The notes beneath the pieces were generated by a model. It did not search any database and was not told where the DNA came from. It was given only the letters and a program-made list of their open reading frames with translations. Positions 30,726 through 40,072 of a stretch of 64,000 nt of DNA are shown here, piece after piece. Position 1 is the stretch's first letter; every line of letters begins with the position of its first letter. This DNA comes from Onishia niordana (GTDB lineage Bacteria; Pseudomonadota; Gammaproteobacteria; Pseudomonadales; Halomonadaceae), in contig NZ_SDSD01000002.1 of the NCBI RefSeq assembly GCF_004798965.1, positions 496,001 to 560,000 on the forward strand, written 5' to 3'. The translations under genes and the position numbers were made by a program.

Positions 30726-31345
30726 GGTGTCGGCTCCTGTTGCGGAAGGGCTGGCTCGATGCCCGATTCAAGCGCTGTCTCAAGGTCTGGCTGGCGGCTT
30801 ATGTCGTCGCGTAGCTCGCGACAGAATTCATCACTGGTGGCCACCCGACTGCTGCGCAAGCGACCATCTGCCTCGACGACCTGAATATCTCGTGTCGCTC
30901 TTACCTGGGTGTCACGGGCGACCACGGAAACACGCTCAACCTGGGTGGGGTCGACACCGAAGCTACGGTTGAGATTAACCGACATGCCAGCGCTGTGGTG
31001 ACCTCTTCCCAGCCCGAAGAAACCTGACAAACCGAATGGCCAAGGCTCATACCAAGGGGCTCCATAGCCGGCCAATAGTCGGCTTTGCTGCGCCGTCACA
31101 AGCCCGAGCTGAGCCTCTGTCTCGACGATCACGAAGTCATTCGCCTCGAGCACCGCAATCACCCGACGCAGATACCCCAATGACCCCGCATCATCAGCTT
31201 CCCATTGGCAGGCTGACGCGAGCGAATCCTGCGCCTGTGGCAGGTGCGCCGGCCCACTCGCACAGCCGGCAAGAAGCAAGCCTCCTGCCATCCCCAACAC
31301 GCCTACCCCTCTGAACCACTTCCGGTGTCGCTGCATACGCCGCAC
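30722..31345 (-). CDS. Putative lipoprotein
   Basis: 207 residues with signal peptide GVLGMAGGLLLAGC (lipidated Cys about residue 28). The middle contains AVLEANDFVIVETEAQLGLV, a form similar to the core of the downstream lipoprotein, then a Gly/Trp/Phe-rich segment (PWYEPWPFGLSGFFGLGRGH) and SVVARDTQVRATRDIQVVEA. No name can be given. The pair is monodirectional, with no other partner. Role probably in the envelope. Confidence 0.7.
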   Translation of the reverse strand: MRRMQRHRKWFRGVGVLGMAGGLLLAGCASGPAHLPQAQDSLASACQWEADDAGSLGYLRRVIAVLEANDFVIVETEAQLGLVTAQQSRLLAGYGAPWYEPWPFGLSGFFGLGRGHHSAGMSVNLNRSFGVDPTQVERVSVVARDTQVRATRDIQVVEADGRLRSSRVATSDEFCRELRDDISRQPDLETALESGIEPALPQQEPTP

Positions 31346-31534
31346 CTTGTTGTCTTTCTGAGTCCAAGCTTATATCTATCGTGCTCCCTACCAACACAGT
31401 GTATGCCGTCATCGTGCCAGTTGGGAAAGCACCTTTAAGAAAGCACCAAGCGTTATCTTCAACGCCAGCAGGGTGGTCTTTTGCGCAAGCGTCGAGGATG
31501 ATCAATATATCGTTCCGCCACTGCGAGAGCCTCT

Positions 31535-32704
31535 ATGAAGATCCTGATCGCCCCCGACAGCTACAAGGATGCCCTGCCCGCCCGCGCCGCCGCGGAGGCC
31601 ATGGCGCGAGGCATTCTTGAGGCCGTGCCCACTGCCGAGACCCACTGCTGCCCGATGGGCGACGGCGGCGAAGGTACATTGGATGCCCTGCTGGCCGCGA
31701 CAGGCGCCAAGCGCCACCAGGCCCGCGTGCAGGATGCCCTGGGACGGCCACGGGAGGCATCCTGGGGCTATCAGGCCGACACCCGAACCGCTTTTATCGA
31801 ACTGGCGGAAGCCAGTGGTCTCCAGCACCTTGAGCGCCACGAGCGCAGTGCCCTTCACAGCACGACTTTCGGCGTCGGCGAACTGATCCTTGCCGCCCTC
31901 GATGCCGGTGCCGAGCGACTGCTGCTGACCCTCGGCGGCAGCTCCACCAACGATGCCGGTGCCGGCATGCTGGTGGCCCTCGGCGCGCGTCTGCTCGATG
32001 CCCAGGACCTCCCCCTGCCGCCTGGGGGAGCGGCACTCGCCAACCTGGCGACTCTCGACCTCACTGGCCTGGACCCTCGCCTGAGCGGGCTTGCCGTCGA
32101 GACCGCCGTCGACGTCGACAACCCCTTACTTGGCCCCCATGGCGCCAGCGCCGTGTTCGGCCCCCAGAAGGGCGCCAGCGACAGCGATGTCCTCACGCTG
32201 GACCAGGCGATTAGCCACTTCGCCGACCTCGCCGCTCTCAAGCTCGGCGACGATCACCGAGAACTGCCTGGGGCAGGCGCAGCCGGCGGCATGGGGTTCG
32301 CGGCCCGCGCCTTCCTCGGTGCACAACTCAGACCCGGCATCACGCTGGTGATGGAGCAGGTGGGCTTCGATGCCCTGCTCGAGAATGCCGATCTGGTGAT
32401 CACCGGCGAGGGCCAGCTCGACGGCCAGAGTCTCGCCGGCAAGACCCCAGTAGGCATCGCCCGCGCCGCCCGCGCCAAGGGCGTCCCCGTGGTGGCCCTG
32501 GTCGGACGGCTGGGCGACGGCTGGCAGGCCGCTCATGACGAAGGGATCAGTGCCGCCTTTGCCCTGGCCGATGGCCCGATCACCCTCGATGAAGCCCTCA
32601 CTCGCACCTCGGCGTTGTTAGCCGATCGCGCCGGCAGCCTGGTTCGCCTGCTGACAGCCAGCGCACACGCGCTTTCAGACAGTGGCGGTCGTGACTGCAC
32701 ATGA
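31535..32704 (+). CDS. Glycerate kinase (GarK/GlxK family)
   Basis: 389 residues of the type I glycerate 2-kinase family. The N-terminus MKILIAPDSYKDALPAR and the segment LGGSSTNDAGAGMLVALGAR are family hallmarks, along with DLVITGEGQLDGQSLAGKTP near the C-terminus. It phosphorylates glycerate made from glyoxylate or glucarate routes. No such pathway genes adjoin it. Length is normal (380-390). It appears to be transcribed alone, with GAGAG just upstream. Confidence 0.93.
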   Translation: MKILIAPDSYKDALPARAAAEAMARGILEAVPTAETHCCPMGDGGEGTLDALLAATGAKRHQARVQDALGRPREASWGYQADTRTAFIELAEASGLQHLERHERSALHSTTFGVGELILAALDAGAERLLLTLGGSSTNDAGAGMLVALGARLLDAQDLPLPPGGAALANLATLDLTGLDPRLSGLAVETAVDVDNPLLGPHGASAVFGPQKGASDSDVLTLDQAISHFADLAALKLGDDHRELPGAGAAGGMGFAARAFLGAQLRPGITLVMEQVGFDALLENADLVITGEGQLDGQSLAGKTPVGIARAARAKGVPVVALVGRLGDGWQAAHDEGISAAFALADGPITLDEALTRTSALLADRAGSLVRLLTASAHALSDSGGRDCT

Positions 32705-32847
32705 GCCAAACCTTGAAAAGGATCGACGTCGACGGCATGTCATAGGGCAGCACTATGATGATGATGGCGAAACTTCGTTATCGACCAGCGTCGCCACACC
32801 TTACAGTAAGTACGAACAAACTCATTTGAGATCAAGGAGGTATCTAG

Positions 32848-33321
32848 ATGCCTGATACCAACGTTATTGGATTGCACGAGAGCAGTGCCAGCCAGCTAGC
32901 CGACCGCCTCAACGCCCTGCTGGCCAACTACCAGATCTTCTACATGAACGTGCGTGGCTATCACTGGAACGTGAAGGGCAACCAGTTCTTCGAGCTGCAC
33001 ACCAAGTTCGAGGAGTACTACACGGATCTGCTGCTCAAGGTCGATGAAGTCGCCGAGCGTATTCTCACCCTGGGCCACACCCCGGTGCATGCCTACAGCG
33101 ACTACGTGAAGATGTCGGATATCGCCGAGGACAAGGACGTGCACGACGGCCAGTCCTGCGTTCGCGGCATCCTGCAGGGCTATCAGTCGCTGATCGGCCT
33201 GCAGCGCGAGATTCTATCGATCGCCTCAGATGCCGATGATGAAGGTACCGCGGCTCAAGTGGGTGACTACATCCGCGAGCAGGAAAAAACCGTCTGGATG
33301 CTGAACGCCTACCTCGGTTGA
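32848..33321 (+). CDS. dps: Dps-family ferritin-like protein
   Basis: 157 residues of the Dps/bacterioferritin-comigratory group. The di-iron site residues are in MNVRGYHWNVKG and FEEYYTDLLLKVDEVAER, as expected at the dimer interface. It protects DNA by oxidising and storing iron. A textbook ribosome-binding site (AAGGAGGTATCT) stands right before the ATG, indicating high expression. A strong terminator follows. Confidence 0.93.
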   Translation: MPDTNVIGLHESSASQLADRLNALLANYQIFYMNVRGYHWNVKGNQFFELHTKFEEYYTDLLLKVDEVAERILTLGHTPVHAYSDYVKMSDIAEDKDVHDGQSCVRGILQGYQSLIGLQREILSIASDADDEGTAAQVGDYIREQEKTVWMLNAYLG

Positions 33322-33364
33322 TCAAGCCCCAGAGCTCGGCTTATACAGCCTCAGAGGTGGGGAT

Positions 33365-33392
33365 CACCTAAATGGTGGACATCATTTAGGTG
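33365..33392. repeat. 10-bp inverted repeat downstream of dps
   Basis: CACCTAAATG (33365-33374) and CATTTAGGTG (33383-33392) form a perfect stem with an 8-nt loop, just before the dps terminator. Purpose unknown. Confidence 0.5.
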
Positions 33393-33410
33393 GTCGGTAT
33401 CAATCGACAG

Positions 33411-33440
33411 AAAAGCGCCGCCCCCGGGCGGCGCTTTTTT
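33411..33440. terminator. Strong terminator between dps and tmcA
   Basis: GCGCCGCCC (33415-33423) pairs with GGGCGGCGC (33426-33434). The stem is flanked by AAAA on the left and TTTTTT on the right, so it can end transcription from both sides. Confidence 0.85.
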
Positions 33441-33521
33441 ATGGTATTCGTCCGGGAGGGCCGGCAGCCGCACGCAGAACTGTCCCTGGGAGCGGGGTAG
33501 ATAAGCGTCACTTTTGCATTC

Positions 33522-35888
33522 CTACGGCGCAAAAAGCCTGCGCCAGCGATCAAGCGTCGTGCGCAGGCGCGCCTCGACCTGGCGTCGTCCGGGCAGACCG
33601 AGGCGCCTGGCCAGCCAGGCATCGGCCCGGCCCTGAAAGAGCACCGCGACCAGCAGCCAGGCATCGTCATCAAGGCCTGGCTCACCCTCTTGCCCTGCCA
33701 CCGACTGGCTCATCACCACGCTTGCCTTGTGGCGCAGCACGAGCCCCCGGCGCACCAGGGCCTTAAGCGCTGGCCGCGCCAATGCGGGCGCCCGGTGACC
33801 TAACGCCACGTCGGCGATATCGCGCTGCATGATGGCAGTAAGCTCAGGCATTTCGCCTTCCGCCAGCAGCCGTGCCGCCAGGGAAGGGTCGAATTCCTTG
33901 AGCTCAAACGCCAACAGGCTTGGCAACAAGGCCTGGAAGCCATCGGCAAGCTCGCTTAACAGCGCCTCGCCGCGGGGGCTGGTGGCACAGGCCACCATCA
34001 GCGCATGTTCGCCGCTGGCCGCCTCCCGCGTCAGGCCCAGGCGTACGACGCGAAAGCCGCTTCGCTGCCAGAACGCCATCAGCCCGGCCTCGGCGCCAAA
34101 ACTCGCACCGAGCAGATCGATGCCCGCCTCGCGCGCGCGCTCCAACTCGGCAGAGAGTAACGCTCGGCCATGGCCGAGGCGTCGACAGCCTGGATCAACG
34201 GCAATGCGCATCACGCGCCGAATCCGTGATTCCAGCGACCTGCGGCTGCCGGCGTGAGCCGCAAGCGATTGTGCCAGCAAGTGGCCACGGGGGCGCCGCT
34301 CACCGCGAGCCACCTGCTCGGCCAAGCCAGGTTCGAAGCCGCCTTCATCAACGGTCAGTGCTACGGCCCGGAGCCCCTGATCATAAAGGCATACCACCCG
34401 GCCGCCGGGACCATCGAGCAGCCGGCGCAGATCGCTTGGCTGAGTGCGGTAATGCGCCTGCACCAGCAGGCCAAACAATGTCCGCAGGCGTGGCTCGTCA
34501 GCGGCCAAGTCATCCCGGGAACACTCGACAATATCGGGCTCGCTTTTGCCCCTCGCCTCATGGGGCTTGGCGCTTAGCTGTGTGTCACCGGGTTCGCTGT
34601 GTTGCCGGGCCTCGCAAGGCTCGGCATCGAGCATTAGCAACGTGTCAGTGAGCCGTTCCAGTGGATCATCCACGGCCCAGCGGATCGGCGTGGCCAGGTG
34701 CAGGCCCTGCCAGCCCGGGGTCTGACGCTCGAGGTGTTCGCGAAAGCGCAGCGCGAAGCCTCGCCCCGAGCCTTCATAGCCGTGAACGGTGGTGGCGAAG
34801 GCGATCCGCGGGAAGGCACTGAGCAACCGCGAGAGCAAGGGCGCAGGAATCGCCGCCGCTTCATCGACCAGCAACAGCGCGCCGGCCCCACCCTGCTCGC
34901 CGGCAAGGGCTGACTCCACCAGGGCATCCGGGGCGATAAAACGTACGCGAGCCGAGCCGTCGCCTGGGGCTCCCGCCACCGGCTCGCGGATTGTCTCGAG
35001 CACAAAGGTATTACCTTGTCGCCCGCCCTCGGGGCAGAGCATCGCCAAGCGCTCGAAGAGCGCCTCCACCGCCGCCGGGCGTGGCGCAGTGACCAGAATA
35101 TCCGTTTCGCCTTTTGCCATTAGCCGGGCGCAGGCGATACCTAGGGCCGCGCTCTTGCCGCGGCCACGGTCGGCAGTCAGCACCAGCGGGCGCCGTCGCT
35201 TCAGCCGACAAAGGCGCGCGACCACCCGGGCCTGATCGACGGTCGCACAGTCAGTATCCTCTGGCGGCGACTCGCAGGGCGCCTTGGTCGGGATAGTCGT
35301 ATTGCCATCCATCCCGTTAGGCAGACTCAGGCCTTCATCGGTGGTCCAGGTCGCGACCTGCGGCGAGGCCGAAAGCAGCCTTGCGAGGCGATCCAGATAG
35401 CGCGACTCCAGCTCATCGGCGCTGTAGGGATGCTCGGCAAGCCGGGCATAGTCGCCATCCGGCCGGGCGCCCCAATCCGGCGGCGTAAGCAGCACCAGCA
35501 GGCCACCGGCACGCAGCGTGCCTGAGACAGCGCCAAAGGCCTCGGGGTCGAAACCCGCCGCTGCAGAGACCGCATCGATCACCACAAGGCCATGCTCGCC
35601 CCCCAGACGGGTGCGCGCTTTGGCGGCGGGAAGCGCCACGATGCCTGCCGCCTCGAGGTCCGGCTGGGGTGTCCCCAGCCAGAGCGGGTCTGTCCAGTCG
35701 GTGGCCTGCCATAGCGAGACTGCCCGGGCGATGGCGCTCTCCACCGGAGCGGTGATCCACAAAAGGCCGCGGTGGCGCCGGGCCGTGAGGTGGCCAAGCA
35801 GGGTCATCAGCGCCTCATGCTCGGACGTATCGAGGGCAGGCACCGTATCGGGCGGCAACACATCAGGAGTAGTAGGCGGGATGCTCAT
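33522..35888 (-). CDS. tmcA: tRNA(Met) cytidine acetyltransferase
   Basis: 788 residues from ATG 35888; no clear ribosome-binding site helps choose between this and ATGs 4 or 29 codons upstream. Order: N-terminal DUF1726, RecD-like helicase domain with LTADRGRGKSAALGIA (Walker A) and LLVDEAAAIPAPLL (Walker B), then a GNAT domain (RIAVDPGCRRLGHGRALLSA) and a tRNA-binding tail. It makes N4-acetylcytidine at the wobble base of elongator tRNA-Met. The length suits the family, with some extra linker at residues about 460-490. Confidence 0.93.
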   Translation of the reverse strand: MSIPPTTPDVLPPDTVPALDTSEHEALMTLLGHLTARRHRGLLWITAPVESAIARAVSLWQATDWTDPLWLGTPQPDLEAAGIVALPAAKARTRLGGEHGLVVIDAVSAAAGFDPEAFGAVSGTLRAGGLLVLLTPPDWGARPDGDYARLAEHPYSADELESRYLDRLARLLSASPQVATWTTDEGLSLPNGMDGNTTIPTKAPCESPPEDTDCATVDQARVVARLCRLKRRRPLVLTADRGRGKSAALGIACARLMAKGETDILVTAPRPAAVEALFERLAMLCPEGGRQGNTFVLETIREPVAGAPGDGSARVRFIAPDALVESALAGEQGGAGALLLVDEAAAIPAPLLSRLLSAFPRIAFATTVHGYEGSGRGFALRFREHLERQTPGWQGLHLATPIRWAVDDPLERLTDTLLMLDAEPCEARQHSEPGDTQLSAKPHEARGKSEPDIVECSRDDLAADEPRLRTLFGLLVQAHYRTQPSDLRRLLDGPGGRVVCLYDQGLRAVALTVDEGGFEPGLAEQVARGERRPRGHLLAQSLAAHAGSRRSLESRIRRVMRIAVDPGCRRLGHGRALLSAELERAREAGIDLLGASFGAEAGLMAFWQRSGFRVVRLGLTREAASGEHALMVACATSPRGEALLSELADGFQALLPSLLAFELKEFDPSLAARLLAEGEMPELTAIMQRDIADVALGHRAPALARPALKALVRRGLVLRHKASVVMSQSVAGQEGEPGLDDDAWLLVAVLFQGRADAWLARRLGLPGRRQVEARLRTTLDRWRRLFAP

Positions 35889-36019
35889 GGCGCACAGCAT
35901 GCGACATGCAGGGACATTGGGCCAGCCCTGGCACTGCTCAAAACCAAAGGCCTCCGTTACCGGGGGCCTTTGCATGCTAGTCGGGAATTGCCATTGCTCT
36001 GCTCTATTGCCCTCTCTGC

Positions 36020-37384
36020 CTAGCCGTAGGCCACGCTCGGCAGCCAGGTAGCAATCGCCGGCAGCAGGAACACCAAGATCAGAGCCACCAGCTGAATCAG
36101 GATGAAGGGCGCCACACCGCGATAAATGTCAGTGACCTTGATCTCCGGCGGCGCCACACCCTTGATGTAGAAGAGCGCAAAGCCTACTGGCGGGGTCAGG
36201 AAAGAGGTCTGCAGACACATCGCGAAGAGGATGGTGAACCACACCAGGTCGAAGCCCAACGACTGTACCACCGGCGCCACCAGCGGCAGGATGATCAGGG
36301 TGATCTCCACCCAGTCGAGGAAGAAGCCCAGCAGGAAGACCGCAAACAGAATCACCAGCACGATGGCATAGGGCTCCAGCGGCAGCCCCAGTAGGGCATT
36401 CTCGATCACCTCATCGCCGCCCAGCCCGCGCAGCACCACCGAGAAGGCGGTAGCACCCAGGAAGATGGCGAAGATGAAAGCCGAGGTACGAGTGGTCTGG
36501 TAGAGCGACTTGCTCATCACCGGCAGGGTCAGGCGACCGGACAGCAGCGCCAGTACCGTGGCTCCCAGCGCGCCCACCCCCGAGGCCTCGGTCGGGGTGG
36601 CGATGCCGGCGAAGATGGTGCCAAGCACGCCGAGGATCAGCGCGGCGGTGGGAATCACCGCCTTGATCACGTCCCAGATCACGCTGGGGCCGATCTTCGG
36701 CAGATTCTCCGGCGCCGGGGCGATATGCGGCTGAAACATCGGGCGCAGAATAGCGTAGGCGACGTACATGGCACCGAGCATCAGGCCCGGGAAGAAGGCG
36801 CCCATGAACAGATCGCCCACCGAGGCCTCCGGCACCGCCAGGCGGTCGGCCATCAGCACCAGCATGATAGAGGGCGGAATTAGGATGCCCAGGGTGCCAG
36901 TGGCGCAAGCAGTGCCGACGGCGAAGCCCTTGTCGTACTTGTTCTCCATCATCACCGGCAGCGACAACATGCCCAACAGCACCACCGAGGCGCCGATAAT
37001 GCCGGTGGTAGCGGCCAGCAGCACGCCGATCACGATCACGGTCACCGCATAGCCGCCGCGCACGGCGCCGAACAGCTTGACCATGTTGTTCATCAGCTTC
37101 TCGGCAATGCCGGACTGATCGAGCATGATGCCCATGAAGATGAACATGGGCAGCGCGACCAGGGTTTCGCTTTCCACGAGCCCCCAGACCCGTTCGGGCA
37201 TCAGGCCCATCGATGAGGAATAGTCGAACCACAGGTTGGCGCCGAAGTTCTCGACCGCCACTACCCCGACCAGGGTCCAGATCACGGCGGTGCCGCCCAG
37301 TACCCAGGCAACGGGAAAACCGGTCATCAGCAACATGCCGAAGGTGACGAACATGCCGATGACGAACATCGCTTCTAGAGACAT
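36020..37384 (-). CDS. dctM: TRAP transporter large membrane subunit
   Basis: 454 residues, about 12 spans, DctM family. Features include FVTFGMLLMTGFPVAWVLGG near the N-terminus, GILIPPSIMLVLMADRLAVP in the centre, and SFLTPPVGFALFYIKGVAPP near the end. It conducts the sodium-driven uptake for the TRAP system encoded with dctQ and the substrate-binding protein. It overlaps dctQ by one base (TGATG). The group is that of larger TRAP systems, here with a TakP-like binding protein. Confidence 0.93.
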   Translation of the reverse strand: MSLEAMFVIGMFVTFGMLLMTGFPVAWVLGGTAVIWTLVGVVAVENFGANLWFDYSSSMGLMPERVWGLVESETLVALPMFIFMGIMLDQSGIAEKLMNNMVKLFGAVRGGYAVTVIVIGVLLAATTGIIGASVVLLGMLSLPVMMENKYDKGFAVGTACATGTLGILIPPSIMLVLMADRLAVPEASVGDLFMGAFFPGLMLGAMYVAYAILRPMFQPHIAPAPENLPKIGPSVIWDVIKAVIPTAALILGVLGTIFAGIATPTEASGVGALGATVLALLSGRLTLPVMSKSLYQTTRTSAFIFAIFLGATAFSVVLRGLGGDEVIENALLGLPLEPYAIVLVILFAVFLLGFFLDWVEITLIILPLVAPVVQSLGFDLVWFTILFAMCLQTSFLTPPVGFALFYIKGVAPPEIKVTDIYRGVAPFILIQLVALILVFLLPAIATWLPSVAYG

Positions 37385-38013
37385 CAGGATGCGCCCTCTT
37401 TAGTGGAATCATCGGCAAGCGGCCTGGGGAAGCCGAACAGCAAGGCGGTTACCCGGGTAAGCCTTGAAAGCGCGGCAACAATCAGCAGCGCGAAGGACAA
37501 CGCCACGACGGCCTTCAGCACCCAGCGATGGGACAGGCCGGCCGGCGCCTGACTGGTCTCGCCCTGGCTGAAGGAGCTCATCGCATAGGGCACCATCTCG
37601 TAGAGCGAGATGGCGAGAAACGGTAGCAACAGCAGCAGAATGCCGGCCAGCTCGATGCAGCCCTGGGCCTTGAGGCTCAGCCGCTCGTGAATGACATCGA
37701 CTCGCACGTGGTCATCGGTGGTCAGGGTGTAGCCAAGCCCCAGCAGCCAGGCGGCCCCGGCAATATGCCATTGCCATTCCTCCAGGGTGACCGATCCCTG
37801 GCCGAAGGCATAGCGACCCACCACCGACCAGATGATGACGGCCACCACGGCCAGCCAGGCCCAGGAAGCGACCTTGCCGATCGCGACCAGCAGGGCATCG
37901 AGCCCTCGACTGAGGCGAGTCTGGGGCAACTCGGTATGGTGATGAAGAATCTTTTCTGCTTCCGCCGCAAGCACCTGCTGTGGCGCCGACGGTTTTCGAT
38001 CAGGCGACGTCAT
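37384..38013 (-). CDS. dctQ: TRAP transporter small membrane subunit
   Basis: 209 residues with four membrane segments (for example VASWAWLAVVAVIIWSVVG). The family pattern GSVTLEEWQWHIAGAAWLLG and DDHVRVDVIHERLS is seen. It is the small partner of DctM, joined to it by a one-base overlap. A longer cytosolic N-terminus (about 50 residues with a His/Leu-rich start) than in many DctQ proteins is notable. A 12-bp hairpin separates it from the gene for the binding protein. Confidence 0.91.
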   Translation of the reverse strand: MTSPDRKPSAPQQVLAAEAEKILHHHTELPQTRLSRGLDALLVAIGKVASWAWLAVVAVIIWSVVGRYAFGQGSVTLEEWQWHIAGAAWLLGLGYTLTTDDHVRVDVIHERLSLKAQGCIELAGILLLLLPFLAISLYEMVPYAMSSFSQGETSQAPAGLSHRWVLKAVVALSFALLIVAALSRLTRVTALLFGFPRPLADDSTKEGAS

Positions 38014-38031
38014 GGACTTGCCCCCTTACCA

Positions 38032-38059
38032 AGCGAGGCCCGTATGAACGGGCCTCGCT
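38032..38059 (-). terminator. Hairpin between TRAP binding-protein gene and dctQ
   Basis: Perfect 12-bp stem AGCGAGGCCCGT / ACGGGCCTCGCT with loop ATGA. No T-tract is evident. Such structures after a binding-protein gene often lower expression of the downstream membrane subunits by partial termination or by stabilising the upstream mRNA. Confidence 0.6.
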
Positions 38060-38133
38060 GCTATGTCCCATACGGGCGACCTAAAGGCCGCCCGCTTTGA
38101 TGGTGGCCGCGCCAACGGCCCGGCACAGCGAGA

Positions 38134-39210
<1,077 letters not shown>

Positions 39211-40072
39211 GAGTGAATTCTCCGTCTGCAGTTGTTGTGATTGTTCATCTGTAAACGTCTGGCACTGGGCAAGACGCAGCAAACGTCATCCAGTAGCCCA
39301 GCCGGGGGTCTGATCATGTCGCGTGTCGTTACAGACAAGCGACACACAGCCTGGGCCGATGACCTGGCGACGCGACAACTCAAGAATAGTTATGGCATGG
39401 GCTGCGCGAGTGGATCTAACGTAAGCGTCAACGCTCGACGCGATACCCAGACCGGAAGGCTATAGCGACCCCATAACCAACTCAATATTGGAAAATTGGT
39501 ATTACCAAAAAAAAGAAATGCATCATTCCCGCGAAATATCCACAAATCGCTGTAAAAAACATCATTTCAGCCGCAATAAACAGAAAAAGTGCGAGAAAAA
39601 TACACTTTTAGTAAAAACTCATTACTTATCAAAAACGGTTAGAGTGCGACGAATGGATCAACGAGAACAGGTGTGAGGCGGCAATTTTCGGGCAATCATG
39701 ACCCTTAGAGACGATTCGGGCATGGCCGGTCAGATTACAGTGCCTAAAATTGGACAGACCAATACCGCCCTGATATGCCGAGGGTGCCACTTAGACCAAC
39801 GGACCCCATTGCCACCTTCTTCACATACTCAAGACCCAGGCAGAGCGGGACAGAGACAGATATTAAGGCCTGACTACATTCAACGACTCCCTGCATCAGG
39901 CGGTGCGGCAAAAGAACGCTTTTGTCTCGCCCATCATTTCCGCGATGCTATGAAGGGCTATCCTCTCTCGCGCCGCCCCCAAACAGCGCAAATGCCTGGA
40001 TGCCAATTAGCCCGGGCGGTTTTCTACATCACATGCTCGATGACTCTCCCCCTTCTGCTTTAAGGACTTCTC
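39211..40072. other. Long intergenic region with an AT-rich core
   Basis: 862 bp between dctP and dauA, the longest gene-poor gap outside the island. It should hold the promoters of both divergent genes. A core at 39480-39660 is strikingly AT-rich, with runs of A and several TATT/TAAA stretches, unlike its GC-rich surroundings. Open frames within it (62 and 121 codons) have no ribosome-binding site or family likeness. I see no RNA gene. Confidence 0.5.

Noticed and set aside
39488..39676. 62-codon frame in the AT-rich patch
   Set aside because: Lys/His/Asn content only reflects base composition; no start signal or hydrophobic or domain pattern.
39698..40063. 121-codon frame before dauA
   Set aside because: No ribosome-binding site, no recognisable domain, and it runs into the dauA promoter region.
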